From contig OW818657.1 in assembly GCA_942492905.1 (NCBI GenBank), forward strand, positions 2,046,001 through 2,110,000: DNA of 64,000 nucleotides. Reading direction: 5' to 3'. This document shows positions 8,893 through 17,736 of this stretch, in pieces. Source of the DNA: CAIZWU01 sp942492905. GTDB taxonomy: Bacteria > Verrucomicrobiota > Verrucomicrobiia > Verrucomicrobiales > V1-33. Under the pieces are notes generated by a model. That model was given only the letters and a program-made list of their open reading frames with translations, did no database searches and was not told the DNA's origin. The position numbers were made by a program, and so were the translations under genes. The stretch's first letter is position 1; each line of letters begins with the position of its first letter.

Positions 8893-9528
8893 ATGATTTC
8901 CCTGCAAAAATTCTTCGGCAAAGACGATAAATTCTTCACCCTGCTCGACGCCTCCGCGGAAGAGGGTCGTTTGAGCATCAAAGCCCTGACTGAGGTGTTG
9001 GCCCATCCGGAGGCGGTGGAAAATGCCGGGATCTTCCAACTGCGCAAGGAAGCCGACAAGGCCATCACGGAACAGATCAACGAGGCCCTCGTCTCCAGTT
9101 TTGTCACCGCGCTGGAGCGGGAGGACGTCGAAGTGCTCAGTGGCGTGCTTTATAAAATCCCGAAAACCGTCGAGAAGTTCGTGGAGCGGCTCTCCCTGTT
9201 CCCGGAAATGGTCAGCGGGGTCGATTTTTCCCGCCACATCACACTGCTGACGGCGGCGACGGAGCAGGTGGTGGCCTTGGTCAAAATGATCCGCACCCTC
9301 GGAGATGGGAAAGTCGCGGAAGCCAAAGCGATCAATGAACGACTTCAGGTGATTGAAGGGGATGCGGACAAACTGATCCTCGAAATGCTGCGCGATCTCT
9401 ATAGCGGGCGTCATGAAGTGAACCGCGTGCTGGTGTTGCGCGATCTTTACGAGTTGCTGGAAACGGTGATCGACCGCTGCCGGGATGCCGGCAGCGCGGT
9501 GATGCACATCGTTCTGAAAAACTCCTGA
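8893..9528 (+). CDS. DUF47 family PhoU-like protein (first copy)
   Basis: A 211-residue, almost wholly helical cytoplasmic protein. It has the DUF47 pattern: N-terminal LQKFFGKDDKFFTLLDASAEE, a central ALEREDVEVLSGVLYKIPKT helix pair, and a C-terminal RDLYELLETVIDRCRDAGS motif. DUF47 proteins are PhoU relatives that accompany PiT transporters and are thought to gate or regulate them. The gene is 14 bases upstream of a second DUF47 gene and in line with the PiT gene. Start chosen at 8893, where the family's conserved N-terminus begins. Confidence 0.92.
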   Translation: MISLQKFFGKDDKFFTLLDASAEEGRLSIKALTEVLAHPEAVENAGIFQLRKEADKAITEQINEALVSSFVTALEREDVEVLSGVLYKIPKTVEKFVERLSLFPEMVSGVDFSRHITLLTAATEQVVALVKMIRTLGDGKVAEAKAINERLQVIEGDADKLILEMLRDLYSGRHEVNRVLVLRDLYELLETVIDRCRDAGSAVMHIVLKNS

Positions 9529-9542
9529 TCCCCTGACGCCCC

Positions 9543-10178
9543 ATGATTTCAATCCAAAGGTTGACTGGTCGTCCCCGCGAGTTTTTTGGCTTGCTCGAGG
9601 AAAGTGCGCAATTAGGCGCGGAATCCGCCCGGGCCCTGCGCAGTGTGGTCGCCGGTCCCGGCCGCAGCCGGCCTGATCTTACCGCCGTGGTGGAGGCCCG
9701 GCGGAAGGACAAGGAAGTTTACCAGAAACTCGACTCCCTGCTTTCCAGGGTGTTTGCCACCCCGATTGAAAGGGAGGATCTGGCGGCGATCGGTCAGAAG
9801 CTCTACAAACTGCCCAAGACCATCGAAAAATTTGCGGAACGTTATGAGATCGTCCACGACAAGGTCGGAGACACCGATTTCGGCATCGTGATCGGCATGT
9901 TGGAGCGTGCCACCGAGATCGTGGTGCGCATGGTGCACAGCCTGGCGTGGTCGCCCGCAGCCCTTTCCGAGATCAATGCGATGAAGGCCCGATTGAGCCA
10001 GATCAAGGCCGAGGCTGGTCATGTCCTGCTGGACGCAGAGCGCCGCCTCTATGCCTCCGGGGCCGCCCCCCTCACCGCCATCGTGACCAAGGAGCTCTTT
10101 GATCTCCTGACGGAATGCCTGGAAGTCTGCCGCAGCATTGGAGGGACGCTTGCCCTCGCCGTGCTTAAAAACTCCTGA
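9543..10178 (+). CDS. DUF47 family PhoU-like protein (second copy)
   Basis: A second 211-residue DUF47 protein, same length as its upstream neighbour. Shared signatures include PIEREDLAAIGQKLYKLPKT versus the EREDVEVLSGVLYKIPKT of copy one, and a closing ELFDLLTECLEVCRSIGGT; both end in VLKNS. The two proteins have diverged elsewhere, especially in the first 60 residues, so this is an old duplication rather than a recent one. They may form a heteromeric regulator of the PiT permease encoded 60 bases downstream. Confidence 0.92.
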   Translation: MISIQRLTGRPREFFGLLEESAQLGAESARALRSVVAGPGRSRPDLTAVVEARRKDKEVYQKLDSLLSRVFATPIEREDLAAIGQKLYKLPKTIEKFAERYEIVHDKVGDTDFGIVIGMLERATEIVVRMVHSLAWSPAALSEINAMKARLSQIKAEAGHVLLDAERRLYASGAAPLTAIVTKELFDLLTECLEVCRSIGGTLALAVLKNS

Positions 10179-10238
10179 CCTGATCTTTGCCGGACGGCCC
10201 TCTGTCTCTCCGGCTCTTTTTTACCTTCTCTTACTTAT

Positions 10239-11648
10239 ATGGAATTGGCCGTTGTCCTCGCCGTCATCCTCACCGCTCTCGTTTTTGAATACATCAACGG
10301 ATTCCACGATACCGCGAACTCCATCGCCACTGTCGTCGGAACTAAAGTCCTGACCCCGCGCCAGGCCATCGTGCTGGCCGCCAGCACCAACATGCTGGGA
10401 GCTTTCACCGGGCTGGCCGTGGCCAAGACCATTTCGTCAGGCCTGGTCGACAAGGATTACGTGACTTCCGGCGTGCTGATCTGTGCGCTGATCGGGGCGA
10501 TTGTCTGGAATCTCCTGACGTGGTGGTTCGCCATGCCCTCCAGTTCGACCCATGCCCTCATCGGCGGATTGTGTGGCGCCGTCCTCGCCTTTGCGGTTTG
10601 CAAGGTCGATGCTGGACATGCGGGATCCGATGGCAAACCGATCACCAATGTCTGGGCGGCTTTGAAGTGGGAGGAGATCAAGGAGAAAAAGATCAAGAAA
10701 ATGAGCCCGGCCCCGCCGGAAATCATCGCGGCGCTGGGGGAGGAACGGATGCGGGACGGCACGCATCACCTCACCGTGGAGGGCAAGGAAATTGAGGTCG
10801 TGTCCTTCTCCGGCCGGGTGGAGTTGGTCAATGTCACCAAAACCATCGAGAAAGCCGGGATCAAACATAAGGTCATCCTGCCGATGTTCACCTCGCCGGT
10901 GGTGGGGTTTGTGGTCGGTTTATTGTTCATGTCCCTGCTTTACGTGTTGCTGCGGAGTTGGCGGCCGGTGGTGGTGAACCGGGTTTTTGGGAAGCTCCAA
11001 CTCGTCAGTTCCGCCTATATGGGATTCAGCCACGGGATGAATGATGCCACCAAGTGCATGGGGATTATCACCCTCGCTTTGGTAGCCGCGACCAAGCAGG
11101 GTGTCCTTGATAATTCATGGCTCCACTGGATGAGCACGCCGGAAGTGCCCATGGCGGTGGTGAAGGATGGGATCCAGTCCTGGTCGGAAATCCCCATCGT
11201 TTCTCAAGTAATCGGTTGGCTGCCATCATGGCTGCAATTTGGTCATATGCCGGGGCCGGCGGATCTGAGCAGCCCGCCGGTGCCATGGTGGGTGGTGGTG
11301 GTTTGCGCTTTGACCATGGCCGCTGGAACGGCCGCGGGCGGCTGGAAAATCATCAAAACGATGGGCCACAAGATGGTCAAACTCCAACCCGTTCATGGCT
11401 TTGCCGCCGAAACGACTGCGGCCACCGTGCTCGCGGTTACCGGCATGCTGGGCATGCCCGTTTCCACTACCCATGCCATCACTACCAGCATCATGGGGGT
11501 CGGCTGTGCCAAACGGTTCAGTGCGCTCAAGCTGGGCGTGGTGGAGCGCATTCTCTGGGCGTGGATTCTCACCGTTCCCTGCGCCGGCGGCGTCGCCTTC
11601 GGCCTCGTCTATATCGCTGGCAAAGCGGGTTGGTTGACCGGAATTTAG
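10239..11648 (+). CDS. pit: PiT-family inorganic phosphate transporter
   Basis: A 469-residue inner-membrane permease of the PHO4/PiT family, which couples phosphate or metal-phosphate uptake to H+ or Na+. The two family signatures are present: GFHDTANSIATVVGT near residue 20 and GFSHGMNDATKCMGIITLA near 265. A third block, TTHAITTSIMGVG, lies near the C-terminus. Between the halves is a charged loop of about 90 residues (~140-230, KEKKIKKM to KHKVI), predicted cytoplasmic and a plausible contact site for the two DUF47 proteins encoded just upstream. Operon order DUF47-DUF47-PiT. Confidence 0.95.
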   Translation: MELAVVLAVILTALVFEYINGFHDTANSIATVVGTKVLTPRQAIVLAASTNMLGAFTGLAVAKTISSGLVDKDYVTSGVLICALIGAIVWNLLTWWFAMPSSSTHALIGGLCGAVLAFAVCKVDAGHAGSDGKPITNVWAALKWEEIKEKKIKKMSPAPPEIIAALGEERMRDGTHHLTVEGKEIEVVSFSGRVELVNVTKTIEKAGIKHKVILPMFTSPVVGFVVGLLFMSLLYVLLRSWRPVVVNRVFGKLQLVSSAYMGFSHGMNDATKCMGIITLALVAATKQGVLDNSWLHWMSTPEVPMAVVKDGIQSWSEIPIVSQVIGWLPSWLQFGHMPGPADLSSPPVPWWVVVVCALTMAAGTAAGGWKIIKTMGHKMVKLQPVHGFAAETTAATVLAVTGMLGMPVSTTHAITTSIMGVGCAKRFSALKLGVVERILWAWILTVPCAGGVAFGLVYIAGKAGWLTGI

Positions 11649-11703
11649 GAACCGCGTGAGCCGGCCTGACGGCACCTTGACTGCTTCTGGCTGGGCTTTC
11701 CTG

Positions 11704-13041
11704 CTAGGCAAGCAACCCTGTGATGATGCGTCCGTGCACATCGGTGAGGCGGAAGTCGCGGCCGGCGTGGCGGAAGGTCAGCTTTTCATGATCCATGCCC
11801 AACTGGTGCAGGATGGTGGCATGCAGATCGTGCACCTCCACGGGGTCTTCGAGGGTGTATTTACCGATGTCGTCGGTGCGGCCGTGGACGTGGCCAGGCT
11901 TGAAGCCGCCGCCCGCCAGCCAGATGCTGAAACAGTCGCGGTGGTGACCGCGCCCGTTTTTCCCCTCCCGGGTCGGGGTGCGGCCGAATTCGGTGGCCCA
12001 CAGCACGATGGTATCGTCCAGCATGCCGCGCTGTTTCAGATCGCTGATGAGCGCGGCGGTGGGTTGATCCACGTTGCGGGCAAGTTCTTCATGCTCTTTC
12101 ATGTCCCCGTGGGAATCCCAGTTGGGACGGGAGCCGGTGTCGATCAGTTCGATGAAACGCACCCCGCGTTCGGCCAGACGGCGGGCCACCAGACATTGCC
12201 AGGCGAAGTCGGCTCCGGGTCCGCTGACCTTCCGGTCCAAGCCGTAGAGTTGGCGGATATGGTCCGGTTCCTGGCTGATGTCGAAGGCTTCCGGCGCGGC
12301 CTGCTGCATGTGGAATGCAGTCTCGAAAGACTTGATCCGGGCGGCGAGGGCGGTGTCATGCGGGCGGGCCTCGAAGTGTTTCCGGTTGAGTTGGCCGACC
12401 AGGTCGAGTTCGGCCTGCTGCAGAGCTCCGCTGCTGGTTGGAGCCCGCAGGTTGGCGATGGGATTGTCGCCCGGAAACACCCGGGTGCCCTGGTGGACGG
12501 CCGGGAGGAAATCGCTGGCATACACCTGGGTGCCGCCATACGGCAGGTGCGGGGCGATGACCATGAAACCAGGCAGATTCTCATTGAAGCTGCCGAGACC
12601 ATAACTGACCCATGATCCCATACTGGGCCGGGCGAAGGTCGGCGAGCCGGTGTGCATGCCCAAGGTGGCCTCGCTGTGATCGAAGTGTGAGGCCTTCATG
12701 CTGCGGACCAGACAGATCTCGTCCATCACCCCGCGCAGGTGCGGGAAAAGACCGCTGACTTCCGTGCCGCACCGCGCATTGGGTTTGGCTCCGAACAGAT
12801 TGCCCATCAGCTTTTCTGAGCCATTGCCATCGCGGCCCTTGGTGATGGATTTGGGGTCGAAGGTGTCGATGTGGGACACGCCGCCGGTGGCGTAAATCAT
12901 GATCATGCGCTTGGCTTTGCCTGTGGTGTGCGGGCTGCGCGGACTGGATGGATCATCCGCGGCGAGCAGTTCTGACAGCAAGCCCGGCATCAGCAGGGAA
13001 CTGCTGAAGAGCGAACGGAGGACGGTGCGGCGGGAAGTCAT
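11704..13041 (-). CDS. DUF1501 protein with twin-arginine signal
   Basis: A 445-residue member of the DUF1501 family, a sulfatase/phosphatase-fold group abundant in Planctomycetota and Verrucomicrobiota and of unproven activity. A Tat-type start (MTSRRTVLRSLF, then a hydrophobic stretch ending GLLSELLAAD) predicts export. Family blocks: GGVSHIDTFDPK, LGSWVSYGLGS, MKEHEELARNVDQPTAALI, GRTPTREGKNGRGHH, and a C-terminal LGMDHEKLTFRHAGRDFRLTD. It lies 27 bases downstream of a PSCyt1/PSCyt2/DUF1553 gene, so the two are cotranscribed. A paralogue pair is at 34.2-38.7 kb. Confidence 0.92.
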   Translation of the reverse strand: MTSRRTVLRSLFSSSLLMPGLLSELLAADDPSSPRSPHTTGKAKRMIMIYATGGVSHIDTFDPKSITKGRDGNGSEKLMGNLFGAKPNARCGTEVSGLFPHLRGVMDEICLVRSMKASHFDHSEATLGMHTGSPTFARPSMGSWVSYGLGSFNENLPGFMVIAPHLPYGGTQVYASDFLPAVHQGTRVFPGDNPIANLRAPTSSGALQQAELDLVGQLNRKHFEARPHDTALAARIKSFETAFHMQQAAPEAFDISQEPDHIRQLYGLDRKVSGPGADFAWQCLVARRLAERGVRFIELIDTGSRPNWDSHGDMKEHEELARNVDQPTAALISDLKQRGMLDDTIVLWATEFGRTPTREGKNGRGHHRDCFSIWLAGGGFKPGHVHGRTDDIGKYTLEDPVEVHDLHATILHQLGMDHEKLTFRHAGRDFRLTDVHGRIITGLLA

Positions 13042-13068
13042 GGCGCGGAAAGGGACGATAATCCTCCT

Positions 13069-15480
13069 TCAGTCGAGGTAAAGAAATTCATTCAGACGGA
13101 AGAGCATTCTGATGAGGCTGGACCAGGCCGCGTGGTCGTTTTGGGTCTGCTCCCTCACTGTTCTCAGATGGGTCAGGAGCAACTGGGTTTCGTCCGGGGC
13201 CGGGGGGCGGGCCAGAATGGTGTGGAAGGCGTTCTCAAGGCGCTGCCCGTCCGATATTTCCAACCCCGTGAGCTGTTTCGCATAACGCCCGGCCTGTTCG
13301 TGGAGGAAGGGATCATTGACAAAATAGAGGGCCTGGAGGGCGGTGACCGAGGTGTCGCGTGTGGCGGTGCAGACGTTGGGATCTGGGCCGTCGAAGGTCT
13401 GCAGGTAGGGCTGGGCCGTCAGCCGTTTGGTCATTTGATAAACGCTCCGTTTGTTGCTGGGATAGTCGTCTTTGAAGGGATGGTGCTGGGTGTATTCCCA
13501 TTTGCTGCTGGGCGGGATGGGATAGGGTTCCGTCTGCGGGGCGGGATCAAGGGCTCCGCTGATGAGCAGCAGGGTGTCGCGGAGGGACTCCGCATCAAGG
13601 CGCTGGCGGTTGAACTTCCAGTAGTGGGTGTTGCCGGGATCGGCCGCAAGATTCGCTTCCACCGCCTGGCTGGAAAGTTGCCAAGTGCGCGAGGTCATGA
13701 TCAGCCGGTGCAGGTGCTTGAGGGACCAGCCGTGACTCATGAAATCCGTGGCCAGCCAGTCCAGCAGGTCCGGATGGGTGGGTAATTCCCCGCGCAGCCC
13801 GAAGTCGCTGGTGCTGGGCACGAGCCCGCGCCCGAAGTGGCGTTGCCAGACGCGGTTTACGATGACGCGGGCGGTCAGGGGATTGTCTTGGCTGGTGATC
13901 CAGCGGGCCAATTCGAGGCGGCCACTGGCGGAGGCGGCTTCCGGGGGTAAAACCTGCCCGCCGAGGATGTCAGGAAACTTCCGCGGCACCTCCGCGCCGG
14001 GACGGTCGGGTTCGCCTTTCAACTGGACCCGGGCATTGCCGGGTTTTCCCTCCCGGACGGCATAGGCGGTGGGCAGGGCAGGCGTCTTCTTGAGATGATC
14101 CGCCAGGTTTTCCCCGGCCTTGCGGGTCTTACTAAGTACCGCCGCCAGTTCACCCTTCATCCGGCGTTGATCTTCCACGCTGGCCCCGCGGGATTTGTTG
14201 GCGTTGTCCAGCGTTTTGGTTTCGACGGTAGCCAGCATTTTTTCCAGTTCAGTGGTCAGGTGGTCAGTGTTCTTCTGGAAAGGCTGCAGCTTTTCCCTGA
14301 CTTCCGCCTCCGGGATCAGGGGCGCGAAGTCCCATTGGGTCTGGAAGAGTTCAATGCCGGGAAATGGATAGCGGGTGCTGGCAAAGATGCCGTAGAGGCC
14401 GTAATAATCGCGGGTGCTGACCGGATCGAATTTGTGGTCATGGCACCGGGCGCAGCTGATCGTCAGGCCCATCACGGTGCGGCCCAGATTGTCGAGGGTG
14501 TCCTCAATGGTCAGGTGCTGCGGATAGGTCTCCACCAGCGACCCGAACCGGCGCGCCATGGCGAGATAACCGGTGGCGATAGTCTGACGGTTTTTCTCCT
14601 CCTGGCTGGCCGCAGGCAGGAGATCGCCGGCCAGCTGTTCGGTGAGGAACCGGTCGTAGGAAAGATCGTGGTTCAGGGAATTGATCACGTAATTCCGGTA
14701 GAGAAACGCCTGAGGCACCGGGAAGTCGGAATTGTCCCCGGCGGTGTCGGCATAGCGGGCCCAGTCCAGCCAGTGCCGGCCCCAACGCTCGCCATGGGCA
14801 GGTGAAGCAAGCAGGCGGTCCACCAGTCTGTTGAAAACGTCACGGACATCTTCCGCGGATTGAATGGCCAAAGTGAAATCGGCCACTTCCCTCAGGGTGG
14901 GAGGCAGTCCGGTGAGGTCGTAGCTGGCCCGGCGGAGCAGGGTGGCGGGAGCCGCATCGGGCGCTGGGGAAAGGCCGGCGGCTTCCCGCTTATTTTGGAG
15001 GAAGCGGTCAATTGGATTGAGCGGCCAGGATTCATCCTGGACCGCAGGCGGCGGGGGATTGGTGATAGGCTGGAAGGACCAGTGGGCGCTGGCGGTTTTG
15101 GCGGGCGGAGGGGTGGCTGCGGATTCGGGCCAGACCGCACCCTCCGAGATCCATTGGGTCAGAACGGTGATTTCGACTGCGCTGAGCGCTGCGCCCTTGG
15201 CGGGCATCCGGACTTCCTTGTCCGGCGACGCAATGCGGACCAACAGTTCGCTCTGCTCCGGTTGACCGGGCACGATGGCATGACGGCCGGAATCTCCTGG
15301 CACCAGCGCCCCCTGCCGGCCATCATAACGGAGTCCGCCGTTTTGCTCCTCCGGCCCGTGGCATTTGAGGCAGTGCTTTTGCAGGATCGGCTGGACTTCG
15401 CGCACGAAATCCACGGTCTCATCCGCCCCTGCGGGGAAAGGCAGGGCGAGGAGCACCGCGATGAGGAAAAAGGGTTTCAT
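13069..15480 (-). CDS. PSCyt1-PSCyt2 (DUF1549)-DUF1553 planctomycete-type cytochrome protein
   Basis: An exported 803-residue protein with signal peptide MKPFFLIAVLLALPFPAGA. A PSCyt1 heme-c motif CLKCH is at 37-41, followed by GLRYDGRQGALVPGDSGRHA. The PSCyt2/DUF1549 domain spans about 150-370 and carries a second motif CARCH at 343-347 (CARCHDHKFDPVSTRDYY). DUF1553 (PSD1) follows to the end, with TARVIVNRVWQRHFGRGLVP and SNKRSVYQMTKR. Such proteins pair with DUF1501 partners and are thought to act in periplasmic oxidation or polysaccharide use; the role is not established. The start at 15480 places the signal peptide at the N-terminus. Confidence 0.92.
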   Translation of the reverse strand: MKPFFLIAVLLALPFPAGADETVDFVREVQPILQKHCLKCHGPEEQNGGLRYDGRQGALVPGDSGRHAIVPGQPEQSELLVRIASPDKEVRMPAKGAALSAVEITVLTQWISEGAVWPESAATPPPAKTASAHWSFQPITNPPPPAVQDESWPLNPIDRFLQNKREAAGLSPAPDAAPATLLRRASYDLTGLPPTLREVADFTLAIQSAEDVRDVFNRLVDRLLASPAHGERWGRHWLDWARYADTAGDNSDFPVPQAFLYRNYVINSLNHDLSYDRFLTEQLAGDLLPAASQEEKNRQTIATGYLAMARRFGSLVETYPQHLTIEDTLDNLGRTVMGLTISCARCHDHKFDPVSTRDYYGLYGIFASTRYPFPGIELFQTQWDFAPLIPEAEVREKLQPFQKNTDHLTTELEKMLATVETKTLDNANKSRGASVEDQRRMKGELAAVLSKTRKAGENLADHLKKTPALPTAYAVREGKPGNARVQLKGEPDRPGAEVPRKFPDILGGQVLPPEAASASGRLELARWITSQDNPLTARVIVNRVWQRHFGRGLVPSTSDFGLRGELPTHPDLLDWLATDFMSHGWSLKHLHRLIMTSRTWQLSSQAVEANLAADPGNTHYWKFNRQRLDAESLRDTLLLISGALDPAPQTEPYPIPPSSKWEYTQHHPFKDDYPSNKRSVYQMTKRLTAQPYLQTFDGPDPNVCTATRDTSVTALQALYFVNDPFLHEQAGRYAKQLTGLEISDGQRLENAFHTILARPPAPDETQLLLTHLRTVREQTQNDHAAWSSLIRMLFRLNEFLYLD

Positions 15481-15771
15481 CCGGTGAAACATCAGGGGTT
15501 GGGAGCACGGCAGACACCGGAGCCATTCCGGCCGCCTGGAACGCAGGGGAGGCAATCATGGAATCGGAGAGAAATACCACTTAAAGACGCATCCACAGCG
15601 GAAATCTTACCGGTATTCCGGAGGAGCCGCCCTCCGTCCCCCGGTGGTCCGGGAACTGGAGGCGGGTTTGCCGGCAGGGTGCCCCGGGAGGGCATCCTCT
15701 CCGCCTGTTTCCTCCGGCTGACAACGCCCTCCAGCCATGCTACGGCTCCCGATCCTCCTTCCGCAGCCCCT
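15481..15771. other. Divergent promoter region
   Basis: About 290 bases lie between the divergent PSCyt gene and the S9 peptidase gene. No consensus promoter, palindrome or small gene is clear to me. Both starts were shortened to the first signal-peptide methionine, so this region may be slightly smaller than given. Confidence 0.4.
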
Positions 15772-17700
15772 ATGAACTCCCGCCTCCTGTCCCTGATCGC
15801 CTGCGCTCTCTGCTTGTCCCCGGCCGCAGCCGAAGTGCCTGCGAATCTGGTCACCGAAAATATCCCGCCGCTCCCCCCGGCGCTCATCACAGATGCTTCG
15901 CGCTACTTGGAATTCCGCACCGCCGGTCTGCTCAGCTGGCATCCGCAGCGGCCGGAAATGCTGATCGCCACCCGTTTTGCTGACACCCCCCAGCTGCACC
16001 TCGTGCGCCATCCCGGGGGCGCGCGGCGGCAGCTCACCTTCGGCCGCGAACCGATCCGCTCAGGTTCCTTCCGGCCAGGACGGGGCGATTGCTTCGTTTT
16101 CTCCCAGGATATGGGTGGCAGTGAGTTCTACCAACTTTATCGTTATGATTCCGCTGATGGCCGCATCACGCTGCTGACAGATGGAAAATCGCGTCACACG
16201 GGAATTCAATGGTCGCGCGATGGCCGCCAGCTCGCGTGGACTTCCACCCAGCGGAATGGCAAGGACAACGATGTGTGGCTCATGGATCCTGACCAGCCTG
16301 CCGGTGCCCGCCTGCTGGCCGAAATGACTGGTGGGGGCTGGGGTGTCACCGATTGGTCGCCGGATGGCTCCACACTCGCCCTGACGGAATTTCTGTCGGC
16401 CAATCTGAGCCATCTCTGGCTGCTGGACGTGGCTACTGGAAAGAAGGAACGGCTGACTCCTGAAGCGGGTCAACCCATCGCGCGCAGCGGAGCGCAGTTT
16501 TCCGCCGATGGGAAATCCCTCTTCTTCACCAGCGATGAAACCGGGGAATTCCAGCACCTTGGCCGGATGTCCCTGGCGGACCGGAAATGGCAGCCTCTCA
16601 CCGGCCAAATTCCATGGGATGTGGAAGCCTTCGATCTCTCACCGGATGGCCGCCTCCTTGCTTTTGTCAGCAACGAAGCCGGCCGCAGTGTGCTGCATCT
16701 CCTTCCCGCCGCGGAGGGCACCAGCCTACCGGCCTTGCCCGCATTGCCGCCCGGCGTCATCGGCGGCCTCGAGTGGCATCCCGGCGGGACCCACCTCGGT
16801 TTCAGCCTCACCTCCGCGCAATCCCCGGCTGATGCCTGGGCCATCAACCTTGGCAGGAGGACTATTGAACGCTGGACCGAAAGCGAATCCGGCGGACTGA
16901 ATCCCGAGACCTTCCGTGAGCCGGAACTCATCACGGTCAAAAGCTTCGATGGCCTGCCGGTCTCCGGTTTCCTCTACCGCCCCGATCCTGCCAAATTCCC
17001 TGGCAGGCGGCCCGTGCTCCTCAACATCCATGGTGGACCGGAAGGCCAATCCCGCCCCATTTTCCAAGCACGGAACAACTACTGGATCAATGAACTGGGC
17101 GTAGCCCTGTTTTTCCCCAATGTCCGTGGCTCTGACGGCAGCGGTAAAACCTTTCTGGCGCTCGATAACGGATTCAAACGCGAGGACTCCGTGAAGGATA
17201 TCGGGGCCTTCCTTGATTGGATCGCCACTGATGCCGGCTGCGATCCCGGCCGTGTCGCCGTGAGCGGCGGCAGCTACGGCGGTTACATGTCGCTGGCCTG
17301 TCTCATCCATCATGGCGGCCGACTCCGCTGCGGCATCGATATCGTGGGCATCTCCAACTTCCTGTCGTTCCTCAAAAATACCCAGGACTACCGCCGGGAT
17401 CTCCGCCGGGTGGAGTACGGCGATGAACGCGATGACGCCATGCGCAGTTTCCTCGCCAAAATCAGTCCTACCGAAAACGCCGCTCTCATCAGGAAACCGC
17501 TCTTTGTGATCCAAGGCCAGAACGACCCCCGCGTTCCCGTCACGGAAGCCTCGCAAATGGTGGAGGCCGTGCGCCGGAACGGACCGCCAGTCTGGTATCT
17601 GCTCGCGAAGGACGAAGGCCACGGGTTCTCCAAAAAACCCAACGCGGACTACCAATTCCACGCCACCATCCTCTTTCTTCAGGAATATCTGCTGAAATAA
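15772..17700 (+). CDS. Exported S9-family prolyl oligopeptidase / acylaminoacyl-peptidase-like serine peptidase
   Basis: The 642-residue product has a signal peptide (MNSRLLSLIACALCLSPAAA). A WD40/TolB-like beta-propeller follows (~40-370, with repeats such as GIQWSRDGRQLAW and DWSPDGSTLALTE). The C-terminal alpha/beta hydrolase domain has the catalytic triad S501 in SGGSYGGYMSL, D585 in QGQNDPRVPV and H617 in DEGHGFSKK. The oxyanion-side motif HGGPEGQ is at ~415-430. The fold is that of S9C enzymes, which release dipeptides or blocked residues from short peptides, here in the periplasm. It converges on the AAA+ gene with a 36-base gap. Confidence 0.93.
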   Translation: MNSRLLSLIACALCLSPAAAEVPANLVTENIPPLPPALITDASRYLEFRTAGLLSWHPQRPEMLIATRFADTPQLHLVRHPGGARRQLTFGREPIRSGSFRPGRGDCFVFSQDMGGSEFYQLYRYDSADGRITLLTDGKSRHTGIQWSRDGRQLAWTSTQRNGKDNDVWLMDPDQPAGARLLAEMTGGGWGVTDWSPDGSTLALTEFLSANLSHLWLLDVATGKKERLTPEAGQPIARSGAQFSADGKSLFFTSDETGEFQHLGRMSLADRKWQPLTGQIPWDVEAFDLSPDGRLLAFVSNEAGRSVLHLLPAAEGTSLPALPALPPGVIGGLEWHPGGTHLGFSLTSAQSPADAWAINLGRRTIERWTESESGGLNPETFREPELITVKSFDGLPVSGFLYRPDPAKFPGRRPVLLNIHGGPEGQSRPIFQARNNYWINELGVALFFPNVRGSDGSGKTFLALDNGFKREDSVKDIGAFLDWIATDAGCDPGRVAVSGGSYGGYMSLACLIHHGGRLRCGIDIVGISNFLSFLKNTQDYRRDLRRVEYGDERDDAMRSFLAKISPTENAALIRKPLFVIQGQNDPRVPVTEASQMVEAVRRNGPPVWYLLAKDEGHGFSKKPNADYQFHATILFLQEYLLK

Positions 17701-17736
17701 ACCGGCCCGCCTTGGGTCTGCGAGGCCCGGTGCTGG

